64,000 nt of DNA from a cyanobacterium PCC 7702 (GTDB lineage: Bacteria; Cyanobacteriota; Cyanobacteriia; Cyanobacteriales; Nostocaceae), in assembly GCA_000332255.1 (NCBI GenBank), contig KB235926.1:1655112-1719111 (forward strand), written 5' to 3'. Position 1 is the first letter of the stretch; every line of letters begins with the position of its first letter. The notes below the pieces were generated by a model that saw only the letters and a list, made by a program, of their open reading frames with translations, did not search any database and had not been told where the DNA came from. Below are positions 39,443 through 49,168 of this stretch, in pieces. The position numbers and the translations under genes were made by a program.

Positions 39443-41101
39443 TTATTCAAATTGTAGTTGGGGCATAAGTTGGAGAGTACCGATACCCAACTGTTGGGGT
39501 GAAAGCGATCGCGTCTCAAATAAAGCCATCATATCTCGCAGCTGGGGATTACCGCGGGCTGCACCGGTCAGTCCTTTGGCTATAATTAAACCACAATAGC
39601 CTTTAGTATGTTTGCAGCGTTGGTTCCATTTTCTGCGGGCTTCTACGTGAATCGGATCGTTGTCTAAAAATTCTCCAAAAAGGAACAATTCGCCGTTTTG
39701 GGTTTGTAGCAAACCAAGGTCGTAGCGATCGCCGCCTATAGGATCGGCGCCAGGATTAAAGCAAATCCCTTTGATTCCACCAGCTTTTTCGATGTTTTCA
39801 ATTACTGTTTTCGCTTTGGGTCGAGAAGTTTGAATTAAAATCACAGGCAGACCGTCACCTACAGGTTTAATTTCTCCGGCCTTATAGTATTTCACTTTCC
39901 GATGCAACTGCTCCAACATCTCCCAAGACACCACACCCAAGCTGAGAAAAGAGTCTTGCGGTATCAAGTCATCTCGCAAAGACTTAAACGTGGAATCTCC
40001 ATGCAACTGCAACTGCTGTTGTTGTTCGCTCTCATCATCTTCTCCTACCATTTCCTCTAACTCTGCTGCTAGTTGCGGCATAGTGGAAACACTAACTGAC
40101 ACCGATTTAGTAGATTGATCGTTAGATAACGGCAAAAAGATACGGTAACGGCGATGAAGACAAGGAAAATTTCCACTTTCTAACTGACGGCGGTGATCCC
40201 GAAGAAAACGATACAAGCTTTCCAAGGCAACGTATACTACCAGTGCTTCTTCGTCATACAAAACTGACCGCAGTCCTTCTAAAGGATGAATGTTACCGAA
40301 ACTGGGTTTAATTGCTGACAGTGGTAGCTGGGTCAAATCTTCGCATTCTTTATCTGTTTGTTCTTCGCTGGCGTCTGCGCATTCAAAAGTCAGAAACAAA
40401 CAATCTTGTTTGAGAAAAGCTTCTTCTAAATGTCCTTGAGATTCCTCTTGTGTGAGAATGATGGCGCGAAAGCGCTTGAGAGATTCTTGGGAGCGATATA
40501 ACAATATTCCATACTCCATCCCCAACATTCCCATCACGGAAACGTATAGCTTATCTACATCCCACTTATTTATCTCTATCGACAAGATTTGTTGTTCTTC
40601 TAACAATTCCCAGGGAGCTGCTTGCCAAATAGCTAGTGCTTTCTGTTGCAAGACTTGTGCGTATTGTGGTGGTAATTCAGGAACTTGGGAGTCAAGAATT
40701 TCAGAAAAACCGCGAAATAGTTCATCAATTAAAGGTAATTCTGGGGAGTAGTCTATAGCAATATCCAAGTCTTGCAATACACCGCGTAAATAAAATTGAA
40801 TTTCACGGTCTTTGACTACTATTCTTTGGGGGCGACCGGGTTTAGCCGGACTGTGTGGATTTTCCATGGCTCGCATCAAAGTGCGAACTATTGCTTCTGG
40901 ACCGCTTTCTGGAGGTACTACGTCCATTCCTCGAACAATACCTTGTGTACCATCTACCCAAAGAATGCATTCGCCTTTTGTCTCCGAGTCTGGGTGCTGG
41001 GTTTGTGATGATGACAACGGACGGCGATCGCCCTCCCACACAGAAGGAATTTGAGTTAATTTCTGCAAACGACGGCTGGTAGAGCGATTAAAACTTGTCA
41101 T
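39443..41101 (-). CDS. Large conserved cyanobacterial protein of unknown function
   Basis: A soluble protein of 552 residues. I recognise no catalytic motif. It has an N-terminal Arg/Ser/Gln-rich tail, a middle part with NKWDVDKLYVSVMGMLGMEYGILLY, an acidic Glu/Gln-rich linker (EEMVGEDDESEQQQQ), and a C-terminal part rich in conserved-looking blocks (VILIQTSRPKAKTVIENI, GDRYDLGLLQTQNGELFLF, KHTKGYCGLIIAKGLTG). The architecture resembles proteins annotated with DUF6930 in cyanobacteria; that name is from memory. Confidence 0.7.
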   Translation of the reverse strand: MTSFNRSTSRRLQKLTQIPSVWEGDRRPLSSSQTQHPDSETKGECILWVDGTQGIVRGMDVVPPESGPEAIVRTLMRAMENPHSPAKPGRPQRIVVKDREIQFYLRGVLQDLDIAIDYSPELPLIDELFRGFSEILDSQVPELPPQYAQVLQQKALAIWQAAPWELLEEQQILSIEINKWDVDKLYVSVMGMLGMEYGILLYRSQESLKRFRAIILTQEESQGHLEEAFLKQDCLFLTFECADASEEQTDKECEDLTQLPLSAIKPSFGNIHPLEGLRSVLYDEEALVVYVALESLYRFLRDHRRQLESGNFPCLHRRYRIFLPLSNDQSTKSVSVSVSTMPQLAAELEEMVGEDDESEQQQQLQLHGDSTFKSLRDDLIPQDSFLSLGVVSWEMLEQLHRKVKYYKAGEIKPVGDGLPVILIQTSRPKAKTVIENIEKAGGIKGICFNPGADPIGGDRYDLGLLQTQNGELFLFGEFLDNDPIHVEARRKWNQRCKHTKGYCGLIIAKGLTGAARGNPQLRDMMALFETRSLSPQQLGIGTLQLMPQLQFE

Positions 41102-41462
41102 AAAGTAAGTAAACCAAAAAAGCTATTGATAAAGTACATTTTTGGGTTAGGGCTAGCCCGGGATAAAAACTCCCTAGTTGTTGGTTGAACAGAGTGACTG
41201 CGGTTTTTGGCTGCCAAAGGCTAAAACTCCAAAGATACCGAAAATCCCAAAACAAATTGAGTCCCTCAATTCTAGAATAAAAATCTTTGGCTGCTTTGGA
41301 CGGAGTATTTACAATTTGGCAACTGAGAATGTCTGTGTCGCTAAAATGGATTAAAAACTTTAACTTTTGGGTAACTTGGGGACGAAGTTTTGGGTGAAAA
41401 GTTCCCGATTTTCTCAAAAAAAAGTCAAATTTAACTATACAAGCAAAGGAGTCAAAAAGTCG

Positions 41463-41825
41463 ATGACACAAGCAGCAAACCAGCCTTCACAACGGGGAAT
41501 TCATTTGAGCGAAGCCGCACTCCGCCAGGTGAAGTTTTTGCGGGACAAGCAAGGTGGCAAAGATTTATGCTTGCGGGTAGGAGTCCGTCAAGGTGGATGC
41601 TCTGGAATGTCTTACCTGATGGATTTTGAGGATCCTAATAAAATTACTTCTAATGATGAAGTCTTCGAGTACGATGGCGTCACGATTGTTTGCGATCGCA
41701 AAAGCCTATTATATCTTTACGGTCTGACGCTCGATTACAGCGATGCTATGATCGGTGGGGGTTTTCAATTTACCAACCCCAATGCTTCTCAAACATGCGG
41801 CTGCGGTAAGTCATTTGGAGTGTAA
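41463..41825 (+). CDS. sufA: Iron-sulfur cluster assembly A-type protein (SufA/IscA)
   Basis: 120 residues of the HesB/IscA fold, with the three cysteines that hold the nascent cluster: Cys46 in [12 protein letters not shown] and the C-terminal Cys112 and Cys114 in TCGCGKSF. It delivers Fe-S clusters to apo-proteins. The ATG at 41463, with AAGGAG upstream, gives the normal N terminus; the frame is open 32 codons further. The TPR protein gene follows 60 bp later, a common cyanobacterial pair. Confidence 0.92.
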   Translation: MTQAANQPSQRGIHLSEAALRQVKFLRDKQGGKDLCLRVGVRQGGCSGMSYLMDFEDPNKITSNDEVFEYDGVTIVCDRKSLLYLYGLTLDYSDAMIGGGFQFTNPNASQTCGCGKSFGV

Positions 41826-41884
41826 TATAGTCAATTGTCTTTTGTGATTTTTGGCAAAGGATAAGTGATTAATGCTCACCAATC

Positions 41885-42304
41885 ATGACTAATACTGTGG
41901 AATCCCTGTTTGATACAGGTTTGGAACGATATAAAGCAGGAGAATCGGCACAAACTTTGATTCCTGTGTTTCAAGAAATTTGCGATCGCGCTCCTAGAAG
42001 CAGTGCAGCATGGACTTGTTTGGCATGGCTTTATTTGCTTGATAACAAACCTAGTTTTGCTTATAAAGCAGCCCTAAAAGCAGTGAAATTAAATCCTCAA
42101 GATCCGCAAGCAAGGATCAACCTTGCTGTGGCCATGTTAGAAACAGGGCAAAAAGGTTTGCGCGAACACATTGAAGTAGCAAGTCAGTTAATCACCCTCA
42201 ATTCTGAATGGCGAGAGGAAGTTCAAAACAGCATTGCAGATGGTCTAAGTCGAAAACCAGATTGGCAAAGCCTGGCAAAAGTAAAAAAATGGCTATTTGA
42301 ATAG
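41885..42304 (+). CDS. TPR-repeat protein
   Basis: 139 residues with about two tetratricopeptide repeats (SAAWTCLAWLYLLDNKPSFAY, then AALKAVKLNPQDPQARINLA). These are protein-protein interaction helices. The rest is alpha-helical and acidic. Position just after the sufA-type gene suggests it may be cotranscribed. No specific partner can be named. Confidence 0.85.
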   Translation: MTNTVESLFDTGLERYKAGESAQTLIPVFQEICDRAPRSSAAWTCLAWLYLLDNKPSFAYKAALKAVKLNPQDPQARINLAVAMLETGQKGLREHIEVASQLITLNSEWREEVQNSIADGLSRKPDWQSLAKVKKWLFE

Positions 42305-42409
42305 GGAAAGAGGGCAGAAGTTTTTCTGCCTTTTTCTCGCACTGGTAAAAGGAAAGCTGCCAATGTGGTGGGTTAAAGCTGAAAACTCAGGAGTAAAATT
42401 AATATCGAA

Positions 42410-42655
42410 ATGAAAGATAAGTTTATCGATTGGTTGAATCGAATTTTAGTAGCTGATGTTTTTTTAGTTTTATTTGGTTTTGCTTGGTTTGCGATCGCCC
42501 TTATCGGCAAAAGTAGTGGTCTGTCTTTAGGTTTGGATTTGTGGTACAAGCTTTGGCAGCCCGTGTTCAATCCAGCAATTGGTATTTTGATTTTTGGTGC
42601 TATTGTCAGTGGTGCTATTAGTTGGCTGGGGCAGAAATTTCAGTCTCATCAATAG
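42410..42655 (+). CDS. Small two-helix membrane protein
   Basis: 81 residues, two membrane helices (VADVFLVLFGFAWFAIALIG and IGILIFGAIVSGAISWL) joined by a polar loop with a conserved-looking WYKLWQPVFNPAIG. No family recognised; likely conserved in cyanobacteria. Its stop codon is 11 bp before the end of the convergent epimerase gene. Confidence 0.7.
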   Translation: MKDKFIDWLNRILVADVFLVLFGFAWFAIALIGKSSGLSLGLDLWYKLWQPVFNPAIGILIFGAIVSGAISWLGQKFQSHQ

Positions 42656-42666
42656 GAGGTATGGAA

Positions 42667-43593
42667 TTAGCTTGAGTGCAAAATTTCTTGCAATGCCGGC
42701 TGCAAATCTGGATACTGAAACTGAAACCCACTTTCGAGCGTACGTTTGGGAAGGACTCGTTGACCTTCTAAAACTACGATGGCTCCCTCACCCAAAAGAG
42801 CTTCGATCACAAAGCTTGGTACGGGTAGCCAACACGGTCGGTGCATTACTTTTCCTATGGTTTGGCATAACTGGCCCATGGTCACCGGATGGGGGGAAGT
42901 AGCATTATATACTCCCGAAAATTCCTGTTTGGTTAAAGCTTGGTAAATTAAGTTTACCAGGTCGTCTATATGAATCCAGGAAAACCACTGACGCCCGCTA
43001 CCTATGGGACCGCCAGCAAACAACTTGAAGGGGGTAATCATTTTACCCAAAGCACCGCCTAAACCCAAAACAATACCAAATCTCAAAATTACTAATCTAA
43101 CGTTATAATCAGTAACTTTTTGAGCTTCTGCTTCCCATGCTTGACACACTTGGGCCAGAAAATCGTTTCCTGGTGGACTTGTTTCATCGAAAGTGGCGGT
43201 TTCGCTGGTACCGTAATAACCGATGGCAGAAGCGTTAACTAAAACACTGGGTTTAGGAAGGGCGCTAGCTATGGCGGCGACGATTTTTTGGGTACTGAGC
43301 TTGCGACTGTCAAGAATTTCTTGCTTGCGTGCTGGTGTCCACCGTCCTTCTCCGATGGGTTCTCCTGCAAGGTTGACCACTCCATCGCAAGAGGCGATCG
43401 CCTGTTGCCATGCACCAGATGCTGTGGGTGTGTAAGCGAAAATTTCTAGGTTCGGGAAGGCTTTGTTGGGAAAAACCTTTTGAGCATGGGTGGTATTGCG
43501 AGTTAACACCAGCACTCGATGACCTTGTTTGTGAAGGTATTTTACCAACCGACTGCCGACAAATCCTGTTGCTCCGCTAATTGCTACTTTCAT
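42667..43593 (-). CDS. TIGR01777-type NAD-dependent epimerase (YfcH-like)
   Basis: A short-chain-type sugar-nucleotide epimerase fold of 308 residues. N-terminal Rossmann motif ISGATGFVGSRLVKYL, the loop VVNLAGEPIGEGRW, the YxxxK region SAIGYYGTSE, and the C-terminal DUF1731-like part (PVPSFVIEALLGEGAIVVLEGQ) typical of TIGR01777. E. coli YfcH is the relative; old databases call it a SulA homologue, but the substrate is not known. Confidence 0.88.
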   Translation of the reverse strand: MKVAISGATGFVGSRLVKYLHKQGHRVLVLTRNTTHAQKVFPNKAFPNLEIFAYTPTASGAWQQAIASCDGVVNLAGEPIGEGRWTPARKQEILDSRKLSTQKIVAAIASALPKPSVLVNASAIGYYGTSETATFDETSPPGNDFLAQVCQAWEAEAQKVTDYNVRLVILRFGIVLGLGGALGKMITPFKLFAGGPIGSGRQWFSWIHIDDLVNLIYQALTKQEFSGVYNATSPHPVTMGQLCQTIGKVMHRPCWLPVPSFVIEALLGEGAIVVLEGQRVLPKRTLESGFQFQYPDLQPALQEILHSS

Positions 43594-43738
43594 TTTTTAC
43601 CTCCGCCAAACCTATTTTAAAGTTTTTATCAACCAGGTATCCAAAAACTTTGGATTGTTTCCTGCCTTGATGGTCCCTTGGCTGGAATCAGGTTCGGTAT
43701 GATTAGGACAGACGGAGTCTTGAAGGCGTGGGGCTACT
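43594..43738 (+). other. Leader before the 120-residue protein
   Basis: The 145-bp gap is GC-richer than neighbouring intergenic DNA and has purine-rich repeats, but no recognisable riboswitch or hairpin with a T-run. Some folding is possible around CCTGCC...GGAATCAGG. Confidence 0.3.
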
Positions 43739-44101
43739 ATGGCTCGCTATACGTGTTGTTTTGTTGTTTCTGTTTCTGTAAAAGATCTGCAAGCGTTACT
43801 TGTAGAATTGCTGCAAAATTGTAATTTGATAGTTCAGTATTATACCTGGGATTACATTTTGGCTAGTGAAATCCCTGGTACTGTCCCTTTTTCGAAAATG
43901 GTAAAGGTGGAAGTTTTTATAGAAATAAGCACGGCAACCGATGCAGAAACGCGAATGAGTATCGTGGTCAAAAACGAAGAATTACCACTGCAGTTGAACA
44001 ATCACTGTCGGCAAGTTTTTGAAACGGTCAAGCAGGCCATAGAAAATTGTCGCTACTGGCATTTGATTGAAAGTTTAGCAGATAGCTACGAGCGCTTGTA
44101 G
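43739..44101 (+). CDS. Conserved hypothetical protein
   Basis: 120 residues, mixed alpha/beta, without membrane segments or a signal. It has CCFVVSVSVKDLQALLVELLQNC near the start and CRQVFETVKQAIENCRYWHLIES at the end. The family is unfamiliar to me but has the look of a small cyanobacterial conserved protein. No operon partner: the FHA gene is convergent. Confidence 0.6.
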   Translation: MARYTCCFVVSVSVKDLQALLVELLQNCNLIVQYYTWDYILASEIPGTVPFSKMVKVEVFIEISTATDAETRMSIVVKNEELPLQLNNHCRQVFETVKQAIENCRYWHLIESLADSYERL

Positions 44102-44126
44102 TAAGTGCTGGATGTTAACAAATTCT

Positions 44127-44561
44127 TTAGTCTTCGATATCTTCCGTCATGCCGGGGTTAATGAGTGTAATATCATACTCACTGGCATCCGTTTGTCCGG
44201 GTGGTGTTGTGTCGTGCTGTAACAGGTAATAAATTGCACGTACTTGAGGTCCAAAAATAATTTCATCTTCATTTTTGAGATCGTGAACTTGCATTTTGCG
44301 CCCATTAATCATTAAACCGTTAGAACTAGGCTTACCTTTAGCATCGCCATCAATAATTCGATAGTAATGCTTGTTGCTATTATCTTTTCTGGGCAGTTTC
44401 AGTAAAGTTGCGTGGCGGCGCGAGACAAATTGCGAGATCAGACGAATATCACATTCCCGATCTCGACCGATAGAATAAATTGAACGTTCTAATACAAATT
44501 CTTTGCGTCCGCGATCGTCTTCTACGATAAGTAGATGGCTTTCATGGTTTTCTGCTGCCAT
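44127..44561 (-). CDS. FHA-domain protein
   Basis: A phosphothreonine-binding FHA domain, about 144 residues from the ATG at 44561. Core marks: YSIGRDRECDIRL, then SRRHATLLK with the Ser/Arg/His that grips the phosphate, SSNGLMINGRK and a strand EDEIIFG. The acidic C terminus (TDASEYDITLINPGMTEDIED) contains possible targets of a Ser/Thr kinase. It is likely an adaptor in kinase signalling. The frame opens to 44639; the shorter start fits the domain boundary better. Confidence 0.87.
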   Translation of the reverse strand: MAAENHESHLLIVEDDRGRKEFVLERSIYSIGRDRECDIRLISQFVSRRHATLLKLPRKDNSNKHYYRIIDGDAKGKPSSNGLMINGRKMQVHDLKNEDEIIFGPQVRAIYYLLQHDTTPPGQTDASEYDITLINPGMTEDIED

Positions 44562-44639
44562 TGCCAAATTATTGTTACAATTAGTTGAGCCGTCATTAAT
44601 CAAGATCTGTTTCGAGTTATTGCCCGCGATTTTCCTCAA

Positions 44640-45234
44640 CTTAAATTATGATTTTTGACCGCCATGAACAGCATTGCCAAAGTAGTAAAATCTTGCTTGC
44701 TGTTCAACCTACTTGCTTGGCATCTCTGATTCTTACCTGGGTAGAGGCCCGGATGTTTAGATAATTTGGGTAAACAAAGAAAGTTTGATACCGCATAAGC
44801 TGTCTGACAAAAAATTCGTAAATTCGTTTTTGAGAATGTTTGAGTGGTAATTGCGGCTACAACAGGATGTTCAACCTTTCTAAAAGCGATGGAGTGACAG
44901 CAATGGTGCGATAATTCATCAGACACGTATATCAGATGATAGTTAAATTTAGTGAAGCCACTGCCGCATCTGGCAGGTCTGTTGTAGTTCTCCGCTGCCT
45001 CAAAAAAAGCGGATTGTTGATTTACAATATACCTAATGCTATCCTATTTTAGCGTACTTGGTGCCTTGGGGCTTACTAAAGGCTATCTGGATTGACTGTA
45101 AGATTTCAATTCTATATTCCCAATGCTCGTAGATTGTGTGTGGCTATCTAGCCGACTTTTTAAGCTTTATTTTACCATAGTGATAGGCCACAACAAGTAG
45201 TTGGGTAATCTGGGGATTGCCGTAGGGATATATT
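44640..45234. other. Long intergenic region without a gene
   Basis: About 600 bp between the FHA gene and the copper ATPase, both leftward. I see no coding frame of quality (a 96-codon frame on the minus strand at 44636-44926 has no conserved-looking features), and no tRNA, terminator or repeat that I can name. Confidence 0.4.
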
Positions 45235-47706
45235 CTAATCGCGATCGCCAAAGCGTTGCAACAGCAGGGAATTGGTAACAACACATACCGAACTCAAAGC
45301 CATTAAAGCTGCGGCGCTGGCCGGACTGAGGGCAAAATGTAAACTAGGTAACAAAATTCCACCAGCAAGGGGAATTCCTAGAGTGTTGTATGCAAAAGCC
45401 CAAAACAGATTTTGACGAATTTTGTTGAAGGTGGCGCGGCTGAATTGAATTGCTCGGACAACGTCGGTCAAACAATTGCGCATTAAGACAATATCAGCAC
45501 TTTCCACGGCTACGTCTGTAGCTGTGTGTAAAGCAATACCAATATCAGCTTGGGATAAAGCTGGTGCATCATTGATACCATCTCCCACCATGGCAACAAC
45601 GTGGCGGCCACAAGCGTTTCCAGGTTTTTGCATCTGTCCGTTTTGCAGAGATTGGATAACAGCTGCTTTTTTAGCTGGAGGAACGCTTGCCATGACATCA
45701 GCAGGGTCTAGTCCCAGTTGTTGGGCAATAGCAGTAGCTGCTGCTGGAGTATCACCGCTGAGAAGAATTACTCGCAAACCCATTTGCTGCAGTTTTTCTA
45801 CAGTTTGTTTGGCATCTGGTCTGGGGGTATCTTGAACGGCAATTAATCCGGCAAGGGTTCCGCCAACGGCGACTCCTACCACTGTTTTTCCCTCTGCTGC
45901 TAGAGCTTGAGCTGTATTTTGTGCGGTTTCGTCAATGGTAACTTGATGCCAGCGCAACCAATCCCAATTTCCCAATAGGACTAAATTTTCTTCCACCACT
46001 GCACAAACGCCCAGTCCCGGTTCGGTATAAAAGCGATCGGCCAAGGGAATAAAAAGCTGCTGGAGTTGTGCTTCTTTACGAATTGCTGTTGCTAGGGGAT
46101 GACAAGTCCCGCTTTCTACGGCGGCGGCTAGTTGCAATAAATGTTGGGGATCAGAAATTGAGACTGGCAAATCCTTTGTTTGTTGTCTTTCTAAAACAAG
46201 ACAATCGGTTACTGTCGGATTACCGGTTGTCAGGGTGCCAGTTTTATCAAAAACTACAGTATCCAGTTGATGTGCTTTTTCCAAAATGTCGCCGCCTTTG
46301 ATCAACAGACCGCTTTCTGCGGCGATCGCTGTACCCACAAGGATAGCTGTAGGCGTGGCTAGTCCCAAAGCGCAGGGACAAGCTACAACCATAACTGAAA
46401 TTGCTAGCTTTAAACTCAGTAACAGTGGCGAGTAGTGAGTGGGTGGAGTTGTGGCAAGGTGAAAAATTAGCTGGGAAGAGTGGTGAGCTGGTTTTGTTCC
46501 TGCAAAGATGAGCACTTCGGGCCAAATCCTGCTTCCGAATAAGTACCAAAACAAAAATGTTGCTAAAGCTGCTATCAATACTCCGTAGGTAAAATATCCT
46601 GCTACTGTATCTGCTAATTTCTGTACAGGTGCTTTCCTCAGCTGTGCTGCTTCTACCAAAGCGACTATTTGCGCCAAAGTTGTATCGTTACCAGTACGGG
46701 TTGCTTGTATGGCGATCGCTCCTGAGTGGTTGATCGTTCCTGCGGTGACTGTATCTCCCGGTTGTTTGAGCACTGGTACAGCCTCTCCAGTCAGCATCGA
46801 CTCATCTACGGTTGTTTGCCCGTCTACAACCACCCCGTCAACTGGTATTTTGTCCCCTGGTAAAACTTGTAACCATTCTCCCACCTGAACCCTGTCTGCC
46901 GGAATTTCTATAATTTCTTCTGTTTCCTGCGTTGTTTTTGATTTGGCTAGCAATCGTGCTGTTTGTGGCTGCAGCTGTAGCAATTGCTTTAAAGCAGCAG
47001 CAGTACGATTTCTTGCTTGTTTTTCTAGGGTCCGTCCTAACAAGATAAAGCCCAGCATCATCACAGGCTCATCGAAAAAGCATTCCCAGCCTAGCTGAGG
47101 AAATAGCAAGGCTACTAAGCTAGCTGTGTAGGCAGTTAAGGTTCCCAATCCTACCAAAGTATTCATGTTAGGCGCTTTTTGCCGCAAACCAAGCCAGCCG
47201 TCGACAATAATGGCGCGACCGGGAATAAGTATTGCTACTGTTGCCAGCAGGCAATGAAACCAAATGTTATGCAAACCTGGAAGCAGCTGGCTACCAAAGC
47301 GATCAAAATGACCTATCCCCGACAAAAATAGCAGCAGCACTGCAATCACCAACTGTCTTTGTGCAGACTGCGTTGCTTGCCGCTGTTGTTCCTCCAGGCT
47401 TGGGGAAGATTGTGTGTGAATCGCTACTTCTCGTTGCCTAGTAGTTCTCCTGGGTTGGGATGGAAATCCGGCGGCTGTTAATTGCTTTGCTAGCGCTTCT
47501 GGATCGACTGCACCTGTTTCCGATTCCACGACTGCTACCTCTGTTGCCAAATTAACACTGGCATTCTTAACCCCAGGATATTTCATCAGTTGTCGCTCTA
47601 CGGCCTTGACACAGCCAGCACACTTCATTCCCTCGACATCTAGAATTATCTTTTCTGTGGTCGGTATTGGTTCTGGAGAGAGGTTTGTTTCCGGGACAAG
47701 TTGCAT
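45235..47706 (-). CDS. Copper-transporting P1B-type ATPase
   Basis: An 823-residue heavy-metal ATPase. N-terminal HMA domain with the metal site GMKCAGCVKAVERQL (Cys29, Cys32); eight helices expected, the sixth with ACPCALGLATPTA (CPC), the phosphorylation site DKTGTLTTGNP, the GDxP/actuator TGEAVP, the HP motif in CHPLA and the hinge MVGDGINDAPALSQADIG. It moves Cu(I). Cyanobacteria have CtaA (import into the cell) and PacS (thylakoid), which cannot be told apart safely here; the name is left blank. A 40-residue insert with SRIWPEVLIFAGTKPAHHSS precedes the CPC helix. Confidence 0.92.
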   Translation of the reverse strand: MQLVPETNLSPEPIPTTEKIILDVEGMKCAGCVKAVERQLMKYPGVKNASVNLATEVAVVESETGAVDPEALAKQLTAAGFPSQPRRTTRQREVAIHTQSSPSLEEQQRQATQSAQRQLVIAVLLLFLSGIGHFDRFGSQLLPGLHNIWFHCLLATVAILIPGRAIIVDGWLGLRQKAPNMNTLVGLGTLTAYTASLVALLFPQLGWECFFDEPVMMLGFILLGRTLEKQARNRTAAALKQLLQLQPQTARLLAKSKTTQETEEIIEIPADRVQVGEWLQVLPGDKIPVDGVVVDGQTTVDESMLTGEAVPVLKQPGDTVTAGTINHSGAIAIQATRTGNDTTLAQIVALVEAAQLRKAPVQKLADTVAGYFTYGVLIAALATFLFWYLFGSRIWPEVLIFAGTKPAHHSSQLIFHLATTPPTHYSPLLLSLKLAISVMVVACPCALGLATPTAILVGTAIAAESGLLIKGGDILEKAHQLDTVVFDKTGTLTTGNPTVTDCLVLERQQTKDLPVSISDPQHLLQLAAAVESGTCHPLATAIRKEAQLQQLFIPLADRFYTEPGLGVCAVVEENLVLLGNWDWLRWHQVTIDETAQNTAQALAAEGKTVVGVAVGGTLAGLIAVQDTPRPDAKQTVEKLQQMGLRVILLSGDTPAAATAIAQQLGLDPADVMASVPPAKKAAVIQSLQNGQMQKPGNACGRHVVAMVGDGINDAPALSQADIGIALHTATDVAVESADIVLMRNCLTDVVRAIQFSRATFNKIRQNLFWAFAYNTLGIPLAGGILLPSLHFALSPASAAALMALSSVCVVTNSLLLQRFGDRD

Positions 47707-47813
47707 GGAAAATTTTCAAAGAAATGTTAACGCTTTTGAGGACAATACTACCCCTTCTTTGAGATTAGGCGAAATTTACGACTACTACTAAATGTCATAA
47801 TTATGAAGTTTTG

Positions 47814-48014
47814 TTAAGGTGGGAAATTGGTGAATTGTTTACGACTCCAGCGCCAATAAGTAATATAGACCAGGGTAAGTAACTGCAACGGTATAACAAC
47901 GACTTCGCCTCTAAAAAAAGGATGAATTTCTAAATGAGATATGGTGGCAAAATATACCAAAACCACCAGGGCGAGTATTGCCAAGGATATATTTTTATGT
48001 TTAATGTTTAGCAT
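47814..48014 (-). CDS. Possible small membrane protein
   Basis: 66 residues with two hydrophobic stretches (ISLAILALVVLVYFATI and VVVIPLQLLTLVYITYW). The ATG at 48014 has AATATG and no strong SD. It is downstream of the TM2 gene and upstream of the ATPase in the leftward direction. It may be real, but no family is recognised. Confidence 0.4.
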   Translation of the reverse strand: MLNIKHKNISLAILALVVLVYFATISHLEIHPFFRGEVVVIPLQLLTLVYITYWRWSRKQFTNFPP

Positions 48015-48189
48015 ATTTAAGGTTAATTAATGCAAGCTAAAAAAGCTAATTCTTTTTTCAAAACGTAATGAAAATACCTAGCAGCCTGCCGGAGTTGGTA
48101 AAATTTTACCAGAACAAGTCAGCTAGGAAAGGTATTTTTGTTTGAGTGCTATAAAGGTGTGTCACCAATCAAATTTTTAGCAAGTAGTT

Positions 48190-48465
48190 TTAGAACCAGC
48201 CTTGTCTGTTAACAAAGTAGGTATCAACAAAATCATCGTGGGATTTGTTTAAGTAAATCATTCCTTCCATTAAACCAACTAATTGCATTATTAATAAAGT
48301 AAAGCCATAGGTAAAATAACCGCCAACCAGAGAAATTGCCAGCATGATAAAGCCTTCTGAAACATAGCCAAGAATAAACTTATGAATACCGAAAGCTCCT
48401 AGGATAATGCCGCAATATCCAGCTAATAGTTGTTTAGTAGCGTGACTGGGATTGAGATTTGCCAT
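48190..48465 (-). CDS. TM2-domain membrane protein
   Basis: 91 residues with the TM2 fold: two helices around a conserved turn (GYCGIILGAFGIHKFILG; then GFIMLAISLVGGYFTYGFTLL), and an acidic tail. TM2 proteins are small membrane proteins of unknown molecular role in bacteria. A purine-rich SD (AAGGAG) lies before the ATG on the minus strand. Confidence 0.85.
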   Translation of the reverse strand: MANLNPSHATKQLLAGYCGIILGAFGIHKFILGYVSEGFIMLAISLVGGYFTYGFTLLIMQLVGLMEGMIYLNKSHDDFVDTYFVNRQGWF

Positions 48466-48583
48466 ATAGGTGTAGCTCCTTCAAGGGTGATAATAAAATT
48501 CAACTTTTCTAGGAGACCAAAAAGATAAATTTACCAACTTTTTTAATTGGCAATTTTGTCTAGATCTTCCCGATAAAATAATA

Positions 48584-48619
48584 GGAAAAAGCAGCGTCAC
48601 CTAATCTGCTAGGTAACGC
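48584..48619 (-). terminator. Minus-strand terminator without an adjacent gene
   Basis: Stem GCGTTACCT/AGGTGACGC (9 bp, one T-G pair) with an 8-nt loop, followed on the minus strand by TGCTTTTTCC. The nearest leftward gene that could use it ends at 49169, 550 bp away, so a separate transcript may end here. Confidence 0.6.
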
Positions 48620-48720
48620 CATTCTCATTGAAGTTAGTGGAGATTTATAAATCTTGCAAACCACTTACTTCAATGACAATTCCAGAAAATTAAAAAGTCC
48701 AATAATAGTAAAGCTAGCTT
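48620..48720 (-). ncRNA. Candidate small RNA with two stem-loops
   Basis: Just upstream of the terminator, read leftward, a 14-bp stem (ATTGAAGTTAGTGG / CCACTTACTTCAAT, one mismatch, 48627-48674) encloses a loop that itself holds AGATTTATAAATCT. The 5' end cannot be fixed; limits given are approximate. Two strong stems ending in a terminator in gene-free DNA suggest an sRNA or a long 3'-UTR. Confidence 0.35.
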
Positions 48721-49168
48721 GCTAGATGGCAGGAAATTTCCGTTTGGAAACTAACTGCCCCGTTTGCGAAACAGCTTTGTATACTATTATTTTTACAATT
48801 CAAACAATATCACTTTCGGATTTTTTAAGATTCCCGCTCGGGATTGTAGGACTAAATGACTTAAACTAAAGATGGAAAGTTTCAAGAATTTTCCCCACTG
48901 TCAAGTAAACAGTAGTAAGAAAACTTGTAGTGTTATTCCGCAATCAAATCAGGTGAAAACGGAATTTGCATACGGTTGTCCTGACTATCTACTGACAATA
49001 GATAGTATTAGCATTATTAGATTAAATTGTCATCTACTTAGCTAACTGCTTGTAGTTGAAAAGCAGCATATTTTCTTTCAACCTAGCATTTTTCTGAGTG
49101 AACTACCAACTATATTTGTGACTTAATCTTGTAAAGCTAGTTAGGTTTTGGTAAAAAATAATTCCACT

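Larger units (their letters stand above)
48466..49168. other. Long intergenic region with hairpins
   Basis: 700 bp, with no open frame of note. The left part (48584-48674) holds two strong hairpins and a minus-strand T-run, described separately. Further right (48726-48757) the segment GGCAGGAAATTTCC...TAACTGCC also has short pairing arms. No coding gene seen. Confidence 0.45.

Noticed and set aside
44636-44926. Minus-strand ORF of 96 codons upstream of the FHA gene
   Set aside because: No conserved-looking features and poor composition; most likely chance.
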